Origin: DATKYV01 sp035528275
Lineage (GTDB): Bacteria; Acidobacteriota; Terriglobia; UBA7540
Direction: 5' to 3'
Length of the DNA: 10,078 bases
NCBI GenBank assembly: GCA_035528275.1
Contig: DATKYV010000033.1
Coordinates: 1 to 10,078, forward strand
Below, in pieces: positions 1 through 5,949 of the stretch; the stretch's first letter is position 1; each line of letters begins with the position of its first letter. The notes beneath the pieces are model-generated. The model had not been told where the DNA came from. It did no database searches and was given only the letters and a program-made list of their open reading frames with translations. The position numbers and the translations under genes were made by a program.

Positions 1-763
1 ACAAGCATCGCTGCGTTATCTCGACGGCGCAATCAAGATCATCAGCCGAGTGCGGGAGACACAGGCGGAGAACATCTTGCGGGCCGCGGAGATCTCGACG
101 GATTCCATCGCCGCCGGCGGCTGGGTGCACGTGTTCGGCACGGGCCATTCGCGCATGACCGTCGAGGAGATGTTTCCGCGCATCGGCAGCCTGGTGGGCT
201 TTCATCCTATCGTCGAGCATTCATTGACCAGCTTTCACAACGTGGTGGGGGCGAACGGCCTTCGCCAGGCATTGTTTCTGGAGAAGGTCGAAGGCTTGGG
301 CGAAATGATCCTGAAAAGCTTCCGTTTTGGCGCGCGCGACAGCTTCATCGTGGTTTCCAGCGCCGGCATCAATCCCGTTCCCGTGGAAGTGGCGCTGGGG
401 GCGAAGGCGCGGGGCATGAAAGTTATCGCCATCACTTCCGTCGAGCACGCGAATTCCACCTCCAGCCGTCACGGTTCCGGGAAAAAGCTCCTCGAGGTGG
501 CCGACGTGGTTCTCGATAACAGCGCGCCCGTGGGCGACGCCATGGTGGAGATTGAATCGGTTCCCTACCGCGTGGGTCCTGGTTCATCCATCGGCGCGAT
601 TGCGATCATCAATGCGCTGAAGTGCCAGGTGGCGGAGTTGTTGATGAGACGCGAGATTCGGCCCGACGTGCTGCCCAGCCCGCACGTGGTGGGCGACGAA
701 GCGGCCGCGCAGGAGTTTGATCGCGTCTTGCAGGCTTATCACGGCCGGGCTTCGAAGCTTTAG
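1..763 (+). CDS. SIS-domain sugar-phosphate-binding protein (UPF0309-like), 5' end outside window
   Basis: This is a cytoplasmic SIS (sugar isomerase) domain protein resembling the UPF0309 / sugar isomerase-domain group; such proteins bind phosphosugars as isomerases or etherases, and the substrate here is unknown. The visible frame is open from base 2 and gives 253 residues, close to the family's usual 240-250. A GTG at 50 could be taken as the start, but the 16 codons before it (QASLRYLDGAIKIISR) continue the typical amphipathic first helix that leads into RETQAENI. The true start is therefore probably just left of the window. Visible motifs are the phosphosugar-binding strand-loop HVFGTGHSRM, then VVSSAGINPVPVEVA and VIAITS, which are the expected Rossmann-like strands. 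The C-terminus is helical and ends at TAG 761-763. The MetE-like gene follows 55 bases downstream on the same strand, so co-transcription is possible. Confidence 0.85.
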   Translation, partial: QASLRYLDGAIKIISRVRETQAENILRAAEISTDSIAAGGWVHVFGTGHSRMTVEEMFPRIGSLVGFHPIVEHSLTSFHNVVGANGLRQALFLEKVEGLGEMILKSFRFGARDSFIVVSSAGINPVPVEVALGAKARGMKVIAITSVEHANSTSSRHGSGKKLLEVADVVLDNSAPVGDAMVEIESVPYRVGPGSSIGAIAIINALKCQVAELLMRREIRPDVLPSPHVVGDEAAAQEFDRVLQAYHGRASKL

Positions 764-800
764 CGCTCCGCCGTGCAATCGAACTCATCAATAAGAGCCC

Positions 801-821
801 GAGGAGGAGGGAAAGCAAGTG
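801..821 (+). promoter_or_regulatory. Shine-Dalgarno and GTG start of the MetE-like gene
   Basis: A purine-rich run GAGGAGGAGGG (801-811) contains AGGAGG at 805-810. It lies 8 bases before the GTG at 819. This supports GTG as the true start, and the resulting N-terminus (MANKLLPVTTVGSY) matches where MetE C-terminal-type proteins normally begin. Confidence 0.75.
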
Positions 822-1844
822 GCTAACAAGCTTCTTCCAGTCACTACCGTGGGCAGTTACGCCTTGCCGGGATGGTTCTATCCGGTGATGGCGGCGGCGG
901 AGGGTGGCAAGATGGGCGCGCAGGATATCGAGGAGGCGCTTAACGACGCCGTGGAAATCGTCCTGCAAGATCAATTGACCGCAGGCGTTGATGTATTGAC
1001 GGACGGCGAGATGCGCCGCGTGGATTTTATCGTCAGCTTCCCCCGCCGCCTGCGCGGCATTCGCGAATTGCCAATGGCACGGCGGCTGCCTCCGAACGGC
1101 CACGACCAGCGGGCGAAATACGCTGTCGAAGGCGAGATCTCGGCGCCCGAAGGATTGGGGACAGTCGAGGAGTTCCGATTCCTCCACGCGCGGACCCAAG
1201 CGCCGGTTAAGGTCGCCGTGCCCGGCCCTCATACGCTGGCGGGGCGACTGGTTCCGGAGGGAAAACTGTACAAGAGCCGCGAGGACATCACCCGGGCGCT
1301 GGCGCCGATTGTGCGGAGTGAGCTCGATGACTTGGTGAAAGCCGGCGCGGACCATATCCAGATTGATGAGCCTTCGATCGCATGCTACAAGGAAAGCCTT
1401 CCTTCGTTTGTGAAGGTCTTCAACGAAACGGTGAAAGGAATCAAGGCGAAGCTGGCGATTCACCTCTGTTTTGGGAATTACCGCGCGCGGCCCATCGGCC
1501 TGCGCACCTACGCGCCCCTCTTTCCGGAGATTCTCGAGGTCGACGTCGAGCAGTATGTCCTGGAGTTCGCGAACCGCGAAATGAGCGAGGCGGACTTATG
1601 GAAGCGATTCCCCAACGACCGCGAATTGGCGGCGGGCGTCGTGGACGTGAAAAACCACTTGGTTGAGCCGGTGGAAACCATTGCCGATCGGATTCGCCTG
1701 ATGTTGAAATCTGTGCGGCCCGACAAACTCTGGCTGGTGCCCGACTGCGGTTTCAGCCAGACGCCGCGCTTTCTGGCCTTCCCCAAATTACAGAACCTCG
1801 TCAAGGCCGCGGCGATGGTCCGCGCCGAACTCGCCGGCCGCTGA
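819..1844 (+). CDS. Short MetE-like (cobalamin-independent methionine synthase family) methyltransferase
   Basis: This is a 341-residue TIM-barrel protein of the MetE C-terminal / methionine synthase II family. Full MetE is about 750 residues, so this is the catalytic half only, as in archaeal and 'core' MetE proteins. The N-terminal strand VTTVGSY, the DVLTDGEMRRVDF segment and the QIDEPS motif (D183-E184-P185) are family hallmarks. All four zinc/thiol-activating ligands of MetE can be assigned: H215 and C217 in HLCFGNY, E249 in VLEFAN, and C310 in VPDCGF. It should therefore bind zinc and activate a thiol, probably homocysteine. Short forms often do not use polyglutamyl methyl-folate; some take the methyl from methylcobalamin or a corrinoid protein. 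The donor cannot be read from the sequence, and methyl transfer to another thiol is possible. It starts at GTG with a strong Shine-Dalgarno. Its TGA lies 19 bases from the convergent sulfatase-like gene's stop. Confidence 0.85.
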   Translation: MANKLLPVTTVGSYALPGWFYPVMAAAEGGKMGAQDIEEALNDAVEIVLQDQLTAGVDVLTDGEMRRVDFIVSFPRRLRGIRELPMARRLPPNGHDQRAKYAVEGEISAPEGLGTVEEFRFLHARTQAPVKVAVPGPHTLAGRLVPEGKLYKSREDITRALAPIVRSELDDLVKAGADHIQIDEPSIACYKESLPSFVKVFNETVKGIKAKLAIHLCFGNYRARPIGLRTYAPLFPEILEVDVEQYVLEFANREMSEADLWKRFPNDRELAAGVVDVKNHLVEPVETIADRIRLMLKSVRPDKLWLVPDCGFSQTPRFLAFPKLQNLVKAAAMVRAELAGR

Positions 1845-1863
1845 ACGTAATCTGGGGCACCAG

Positions 1864-3453
1864 CTAGCTGCCTTCCAGATGCCGAAACAGTTCCAGACGC
1901 TCGCGAGGATACTTCTTTCCTTCCAGGAATTCGAGGTAAGCGGCGTGCAGGCGCGCGGCAATTGAGTGCTCGCTGGTGAAGAGGTTTTTCTCACATTTAG
2001 GGTCGCGCTTCAGATTGTAAAGCTCCGGATGGATCTCGCCCTGTTCTTCTTTCACCCTGCGAACGATTGAATCCACCGACGCTGTGTATCGCTCCTTCGC
2101 TGTTTCATCGAGGCGAGGGCCGAAGATGAGCAGCCACTCCCCGTCGGTGATGGAGCTGCGGTCGGCGGGGGAGGGAGGAGTCTCGGCATTCTGGAACAGG
2201 GTAGGAGAGGCGACAGCGATTTCTTTCACCTTCGAGCTGCGGCCTTCGAGCAGCGGCACGAGCGACGCGCCCTCGATCGAGGGCGGCTTTTGCACGCGGA
2301 GCAGATCCAGTACCGTGGCTGTCAAGTCCACGGGCTGCACGAGTGCCTCCAGGCGCGAGCCGCCCCCGTAGCCCGGGAAGTACACCATCAGGGGGATTCG
2401 CGCCACTTCCGGATAAAGCGGCAGGCTCTGATAGGAATCGCCGCGCAGCAGCGACTTCCCGATGTATCCGTGCTCGCCGAGATAGAATCCATGGTCGCTG
2501 ACGAAGATCACGGCGGTGTTCTCAAGCAACCCGAGCGTGGCGATACGGTCGAGTAGGAATCCCACCCAGCGATCCACCAGCGTCACTTCGCCGGCGTAGA
2601 GCGCGCGACAGTGGCGGAGTTCGCTTTCGGAGAGAAACTCACGCCAGAGATCGTAGCGGGGATAGATGACCTCCTCGCCCTCGTAGCCCGGGTCGTAACG
2701 CTCCACGTAGTAGTGAGGTGGATCCCAGGGCTCGTGCGGGTCGAACGTGTCGACGTAGAGGAAAAAGCGGCGCCCGTCGCGGTTCTCTTCCAACCACTCC
2801 GCCGCGCGGCTCATGGTCTGCGCAACAAAATAGTCTTCTTCTCGATTCCGCCGCGCCACGTTGCGCAGGTACTGGACAAGCGACGTATCTGCCTTGCGAG
2901 CCTTCCTGGGATCACATGGGAATTTCACCTCCCGCGGCGCGGAGCGGTAAGGGTCGACCTCCTGCCCGCGAATGACTTCCCAGGCGGCAAACCCGCGCTG
3001 GTAGTTGTAGCCCGGCGCAAAAGGGTGAGGCGTGTCGGCGACCAGCGAAGTGAGAATGCCGGCATCGCGAAGCGTTTCCTGCAGAGTGACCTCGTCCCGG
3101 TCGAGCGGCGCCCAGGGCTTGTAGGTGAAGGTGTAGCGGCCCGTAAGAATGTCGTTGCGCAGCGGCACGGTGGGAAAGGAGGAGAGAAAGGCGTTTTCGA
3201 ATATCACCGCCTGCTGCGCAAAGCGGTCAAGATGCGGGGTGTGGACCCAGTCGCCTCCGTAGCAGGAGAGCGTGTCGCGGCGCAGGGTATCGGACATAAT
3301 CAGGATGACGTTTTCGATGGCTTTCCCTTCCGTCCCAGTTTGCGGTGCAGCTCGCAGGGCGCCGCGAGCCAGCGGAAGACTTCCGAGCGCGGCAGCGCCG
3401 GTCTTCAAGAAATCTCGCCGCGAGGATTTTGTGTTGAATTTCGGCCTTCTCAT
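1864..3453 (-). CDS. Tat-exported sulfatase-superfamily hydrolase with Thr at the catalytic Cys/Ser position
   Basis: This 529-residue enzyme has the alkaline-phosphatase/sulfatase fold. The start is ATG 3453-3451, preceded by AAGGAGGA; a longer open frame reaches 3729, but only because it runs inside the symporter gene. The N-terminus has a perfect Tat motif (SRRDFLK, residues 11-17) and a hydrophobic stretch to about A35, so it is exported folded. Metal-site motifs are IMSDTLRRD (D55), DPHEP (H240), VSDHGFYLGEHG (D320, H321) and GKS (K333). The C-terminus has the usual ELYNLKRDP segment (477-485). The family's maturation motif C/S-x-P-x-R-(x4)-TGR is present as T95-V-P-L-R99 with TGR at 104-106, so spacing is kept but the formylglycine Cys/Ser is Thr. 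It may be a phosphoester- or sulfate-ester hydrolase using Thr directly, or a non-sulfatase; the substrate is unknown. It lies 35 bases behind the symporter, probably in one operon. Confidence 0.85.
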   Translation of the reverse strand: MRRPKFNTKSSRRDFLKTGAAALGSLPLARGALRAAPQTGTEGKAIENVILIMSDTLRRDTLSCYGGDWVHTPHLDRFAQQAVIFENAFLSSFPTVPLRNDILTGRYTFTYKPWAPLDRDEVTLQETLRDAGILTSLVADTPHPFAPGYNYQRGFAAWEVIRGQEVDPYRSAPREVKFPCDPRKARKADTSLVQYLRNVARRNREEDYFVAQTMSRAAEWLEENRDGRRFFLYVDTFDPHEPWDPPHYYVERYDPGYEGEEVIYPRYDLWREFLSESELRHCRALYAGEVTLVDRWVGFLLDRIATLGLLENTAVIFVSDHGFYLGEHGYIGKSLLRGDSYQSLPLYPEVARIPLMVYFPGYGGGSRLEALVQPVDLTATVLDLLRVQKPPSIEGASLVPLLEGRSSKVKEIAVASPTLFQNAETPPSPADRSSITDGEWLLIFGPRLDETAKERYTASVDSIVRRVKEEQGEIHPELYNLKRDPKCEKNLFTSEHSIAARLHAAYLEFLEGKKYPRERLELFRHLEGS

Positions 3454-3466
3454 GCTTTCCTCCTTA
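3454..3466 (-). promoter_or_regulatory. Shine-Dalgarno fixing the sulfatase-like start
   Basis: On the minus strand TAAGGAGGAAAGC runs straight into the ATG at 3453, with AGGAGG at 3464-3459 and five bases of spacing. It is nearly a perfect anti-16S match. It decides in favour of this ATG, just before the Tat signal, over the more upstream open frame. It sits in the 35-base gap after the symporter stop. Confidence 0.8.
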
Positions 3467-3488
3467 TTGCCGGTCGAAGCGGCCGTTC

Positions 3489-5087
3489 TTAGTAGAAGAC
3501 CCAATTGACGACGAGCAATGCCACGGCAATCAATCCGGCGAAAATCCAGGGTTTCATCATCGCGGGGCCCGCGGTTCTTCGATGCGGTCCATGGACGAGT
3601 CGAACGAGCTCTTCTGCGGGCTTGCGCCGGGTCACGCAACTCACTCCCACGGTGACCAGGAAGCAGACGGTCCAGGCGCAGATCGCGCCGTAGAAGTTCG
3701 CGCTCATGTCGCTGCCGTAGGGGATCCACCCCTCGCGGTAAGCCAGATAGTGCAGGCCGGCGGCAAGCGTCCCACTCACCAAACCGACGAACCCTCCCAT
3801 GGGCGTTGCCCAGCGGGTGAACATTCCCAGCAGAAAGGTGGCGAAGAGCGGTGCGTTGAAGAACGAGAAGAGCAACTGAACGTAGTCCATGAGGTTGTTG
3901 AATCGCAGCACGATGTACGCCGTGGCGATGGAGAGCAGCGTGGCGGCGATGGTGGCGACGCGCCCCACCGTCAGGTAGTGGCGGTCCGAGCGCCCGCGCG
4001 CCAGATACGCCTGGTAGATGTCATACGTCCAGACGGTGTTGAAGGCGGTGACGTTGCCCGCCATGCCCGACATGAAACTGGCGAGCATCGCCGTGACGCC
4101 CAGGCCAAGCAGCCCGTGCGAGTAGTAGCGCGCCATGAGGTGCGGGAGCGCCACGTCGTAGCGCTCGGCGAGCCCCTGGGGGAAGAGCGCTACAGCCGCG
4201 ACTCCCGGTAGAACCACCAGGGCGGGGAAGAAGAGCTTGGCGACCGCGGCGATGAGCGGCGTCTGGACGGCGGCGGGAAGATCTTTGGCGGCGAGGGCGC
4301 GCTGGATGAGCAGGAAGTCCGTGCACCAATAGCCGAAGCTGAGCACGAATCCCAGCCCCAGGACGGTGCCCACGCCGTCCATGGCGGAACCGAGCGGGCT
4401 GGCGACCGGCAGACCCTGCCACGTGTGACGCATCTCGGGAGAAAGCGCCGCGGCGAGTCCCTGCCAGCCGTGGAATTCCCGGAGAACGAAAAAAACAAGG
4501 GGCGTGAGCCCCACCACGATCAGAGCGAATTGCAGCACTTCGTTGTAGATTGAGGCGGTGAGTCCTCCCAATATCACGTAGACCAGAACCACCGCGCCGG
4601 CCACCAGCACGCTGGTGGTGAAACTCCAGTTCAGCAACGTGCCCAGGATGATGGCCATGGCGTAAAGGCTGATGCCGGAAACCAAAATCATCATCGTCGC
4701 GAAGGAGATGGCGTTGAAAGCGCGCGTCGCTTCTCCATAACGCATCTTGAGAAACTCCGGAACGCTGCGCACTCCGCTGGAATGATAGATGGGCATCATA
4801 AAGAGCGAGAGGAAGAGCATGGCGGGGATCGCTCCGAGCCAGTAGAAATGGTTGGCGCGCGCGCCGTATTTCGCACCGGTAGAAACCATGCCCATCACTT
4901 CCAGCGCCCCGCAATTGGCGGCGACGAAGGCGATTCCGGTGACGATGGCGGGCAGGGAGCGCCCCGCCTGCAGGAACTCGGTGGTCGTGACCATTCGCTT
5001 GCGCAGCCGGTAGCCGACCAGCAGCGTCACGAGGAAATAGCCCACGATGATGGCGTAGTCGAGATAATTGAGCGCGACCGAAGGCAA
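3489..5087 (-). CDS. Sodium:solute symporter (SSS family)
   Basis: This is an inner-membrane, 532-residue sodium-coupled symporter with 13-14 hydrophobic segments (for example about 8-26, 46-66, 81-101, 121-150, 157-173, 182-202, 239-258, 277-303, 325-345, 374-395, 402-422, 430-449, 463-484, 512-531). Family marks are SVPEFLKMRYG (108-118), the GGLTASIYNEVLQ signature (174-186, with Glu where many members have Asp) and the sodium-site helix ASFMSGMAGNVTAFNT with WTYDIY (335-358). The Ser-rich sodium motif is partly changed (S340-G341). The start is a TTG at 5087-5085: a TAG stop at 5099-5097 closes the frame just upstream, and AGGAG (5098-5094) lies 6 bases ahead. The partner hydrolase follows after 35 bases, so the cargo is probably a sugar, sugar acid or the hydrolase product; this is inferred from context only. 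Confidence 0.9.
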   Translation of the reverse strand: MPSVALNYLDYAIIVGYFLVTLLVGYRLRKRMVTTTEFLQAGRSLPAIVTGIAFVAANCGALEVMGMVSTGAKYGARANHFYWLGAIPAMLFLSLFMMPIYHSSGVRSVPEFLKMRYGEATRAFNAISFATMMILVSGISLYAMAIILGTLLNWSFTTSVLVAGAVVLVYVILGGLTASIYNEVLQFALIVVGLTPLVFFVLREFHGWQGLAAALSPEMRHTWQGLPVASPLGSAMDGVGTVLGLGFVLSFGYWCTDFLLIQRALAAKDLPAAVQTPLIAAVAKLFFPALVVLPGVAAVALFPQGLAERYDVALPHLMARYYSHGLLGLGVTAMLASFMSGMAGNVTAFNTVWTYDIYQAYLARGRSDRHYLTVGRVATIAATLLSIATAYIVLRFNNLMDYVQLLFSFFNAPLFATFLLGMFTRWATPMGGFVGLVSGTLAAGLHYLAYREGWIPYGSDMSANFYGAICAWTVCFLVTVGVSCVTRRKPAEELVRLVHGPHRRTAGPAMMKPWIFAGLIAVALLVVNWVFY

Positions 5088-5098
5088 CGAACGCTCCT
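5085..5098 (-). promoter_or_regulatory. Shine-Dalgarno and TTG start of the symporter
   Basis: The minus strand reads AGGAG (5098-5094), CGTTCG, then TTG (5087-5085). The only longer choice is closed by an in-frame TAG at 5099-5097 that overlaps the ribosome site. The rare TTG start is therefore the only start that keeps the first membrane helix and sits at the right distance. Confidence 0.7.
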
Positions 5099-5179
5099 AT
5101 GCCGGGGCGGAAGAGAAATGAAGACCGTCAGACGAGAGCGAGTTTTCCAGTCTCCCCTGCGTCCGGCGCGAGGCAGAGT

Positions 5180-5413
5180 TTAGTCGCAATCGCCGTCGCA
5201 GGCCAGGGTGAACTTCCTCGAAGGCCCCGTGGGATCTGGTGCGAAGAGCCGGGAAAACTGGGGTGTCTTTGTTGGGTTTCTGAAGAGCACGAACTCCGCA
5301 TTGTATGCGGTTGAGAGGCCCTTGGCGGTTCGGATCCTCCAGTTTTGCCTAGCAGAGTTCTCCGGGGCGGGTCGGGAGCAAACCAGGAAGGAAACTGAAA
5401 CTAAAGTGACCAT
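5180..5413 (-). CDS. Possible small hypothetical protein (77 aa)
   Basis: I do not recognise this frame. It runs from ATG 5413-5411 to TAA 5182-5180, in the same direction as the TPR fragment upstream and the symporter 82 bases from its stop. The N-terminus is a short hydrophobic run (MVTLVSVSFLVC) without a positive charge, so it is a poor signal peptide. The second half, from about residue 30 (KGLSTAYNAEFVLFRN onward), looks more protein-like, with GC-rich third positions and an acidic Cys-containing tail (ACDGDCD). No convincing Shine-Dalgarno precedes the ATG. It may be a real small gene, the 3' remnant of a lost gene, or chance. It is the only coding candidate in 5088-5453; otherwise that gap holds the symporter leader and a palindrome at 5296-5310. 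Confidence 0.3.
   Translation of the reverse strand: MVTLVSVSFLVCSRPAPENSARQNWRIRTAKGLSTAYNAEFVLFRNPTKTPQFSRLFAPDPTGPSRKFTLACDGDCD
5296..5310. promoter_or_regulatory. Operator-like perfect inverted repeat
   Basis: CCGCAT-TGT-ATGCGG is a perfect 6-base inverted repeat around a 3-base centre, about 210 bases upstream of the symporter start. The size and symmetry suit a dimeric repressor site or a small hairpin. It also lies inside the doubtful 77-residue frame, so the two readings compete. No promoter boxes could be placed with confidence between it and 5098. Confidence 0.3.
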
Positions 5414-5453
5414 ACTCGACGGTCTTATTCTCGCTGAAGTCGAGCAGCTCTTC

Positions 5454-5942
5454 CTAATCGATGCTTGGAGCGGGTGGCGGACCGGAAATTTTGTGCAGAA
5501 GGTCCTCGCGGGTCTTCTCGTGGAGTCGGCGCACTTCGCGCAGTTCTGCATCCTTGTCCTCACGCCGACCCATAGCTCGGTACGTTGCAGCTAGGCGGAA
5601 ATGCGCATCAGCTTGCTCGGGACCGAGACGCACAGCCTCGGTGAGAGCCTCCACCGCCCGGTCGTATTCTCTCTGCTCGGTGTATATGATTCCCAGATCC
5701 AGATGGGCGATTCGGATCGAGGGGTCAAGGCGCACCGCCTGCTGGAGCACGGCTTTCGCCTCTTCGTATTGCTTGCGACGAAGGTAGATGTCGCCCAAGT
5801 GGGTTTTGGCTCGGGCCACCGAACCCGCCGTTTCAATTTCTCGCTTAAACTCGGGTTCCGCCAAATCGTACTGACGTTTCTTCCAGTAAAGGTAGCCAAG
5901 GCCAAAATGGACGTTGGGGTAATCGGGGGCTGCCGCTGCCAT
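5454..5942 (-). CDS. TPR-repeat protein, 5'-truncated remnant
   Basis: Four tandem tetratricopeptide repeats of exactly 34 residues each are read here: about residues 9-42, 43-76, 77-110 and 111-144 counted from an ATG at 5942. They carry the TPR pattern (LG-Y at helix A, A at helix B, then P), for example HLGDIYLRRKQYEEA and LDLGIIYTEQREYDRA. The tail is charged and ends KISGPPPAPSID at TAG 5456-5454. TPRs are protein-protein scaffolds; no enzymatic role is visible. The first repeat starts abruptly at the junction with the receptor fragment. Beyond about 5945 the open frame (to 6308) is only antisense of the receptor and stops looking like TPR. The ATG at 5942 has no Shine-Dalgarno. It is probably the C-terminal part of a longer, perhaps secreted, TPR protein that lost its N-terminus. 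Confidence 0.75.
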   Translation of the reverse strand: MAAAAPDYPNVHFGLGYLYWKKRQYDLAEPEFKREIETAGSVARAKTHLGDIYLRRKQYEEAKAVLQQAVRLDPSIRIAHLDLGIIYTEQREYDRAVEALTEAVRLGPEQADAHFRLAATYRAMGRREDKDAELREVRRLHEKTREDLLHKISGPPPAPSID

Positions 5943-5949
5943 CCGCCCG

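Noticed and set aside
609..1463. 284-residue minus-strand frame opposite the SIS and MetE-like genes
   Set aside because: It is the antisense of two well-supported genes, with an Arg/His-rich composition typical of shadow frames.
1854..1872. Palindrome CAGCTAGCTG between the convergent stops, as a two-way terminator
   Set aside because: The stem is short and there is no T-run on either side; probably chance.
2611..3492. 293-residue plus-strand frame opposite the sulfatase-like gene
   Set aside because: It is an open frame caused by high GC on the complement of a clear gene; no motif was recognised.
3454..3729. 92-codon N-terminal extension of the sulfatase-like frame
   Set aside because: It lies inside the symporter gene in another frame, is Arg-rich and meaningless, and the ATG at 3453 has a near-perfect Shine-Dalgarno followed by a Tat signal.
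5170..5210. TAAACT as a -10 box for the symporter on the minus strand
   Set aside because: No acceptable -35 hexamer 16-18 bases upstream.
5415..5444. CTCGAC/GTCGAG inverted repeat after the TPR stop as a terminator
   Set aside because: Six-base arms with an 18-base loop and no T-run on the minus strand.
5208..5594. 128-residue plus-strand frame in the gap and across the TPR 3' end
   Set aside because: It overlaps TPR coding sequence antisense, has no ribosome site and no recognised motif.
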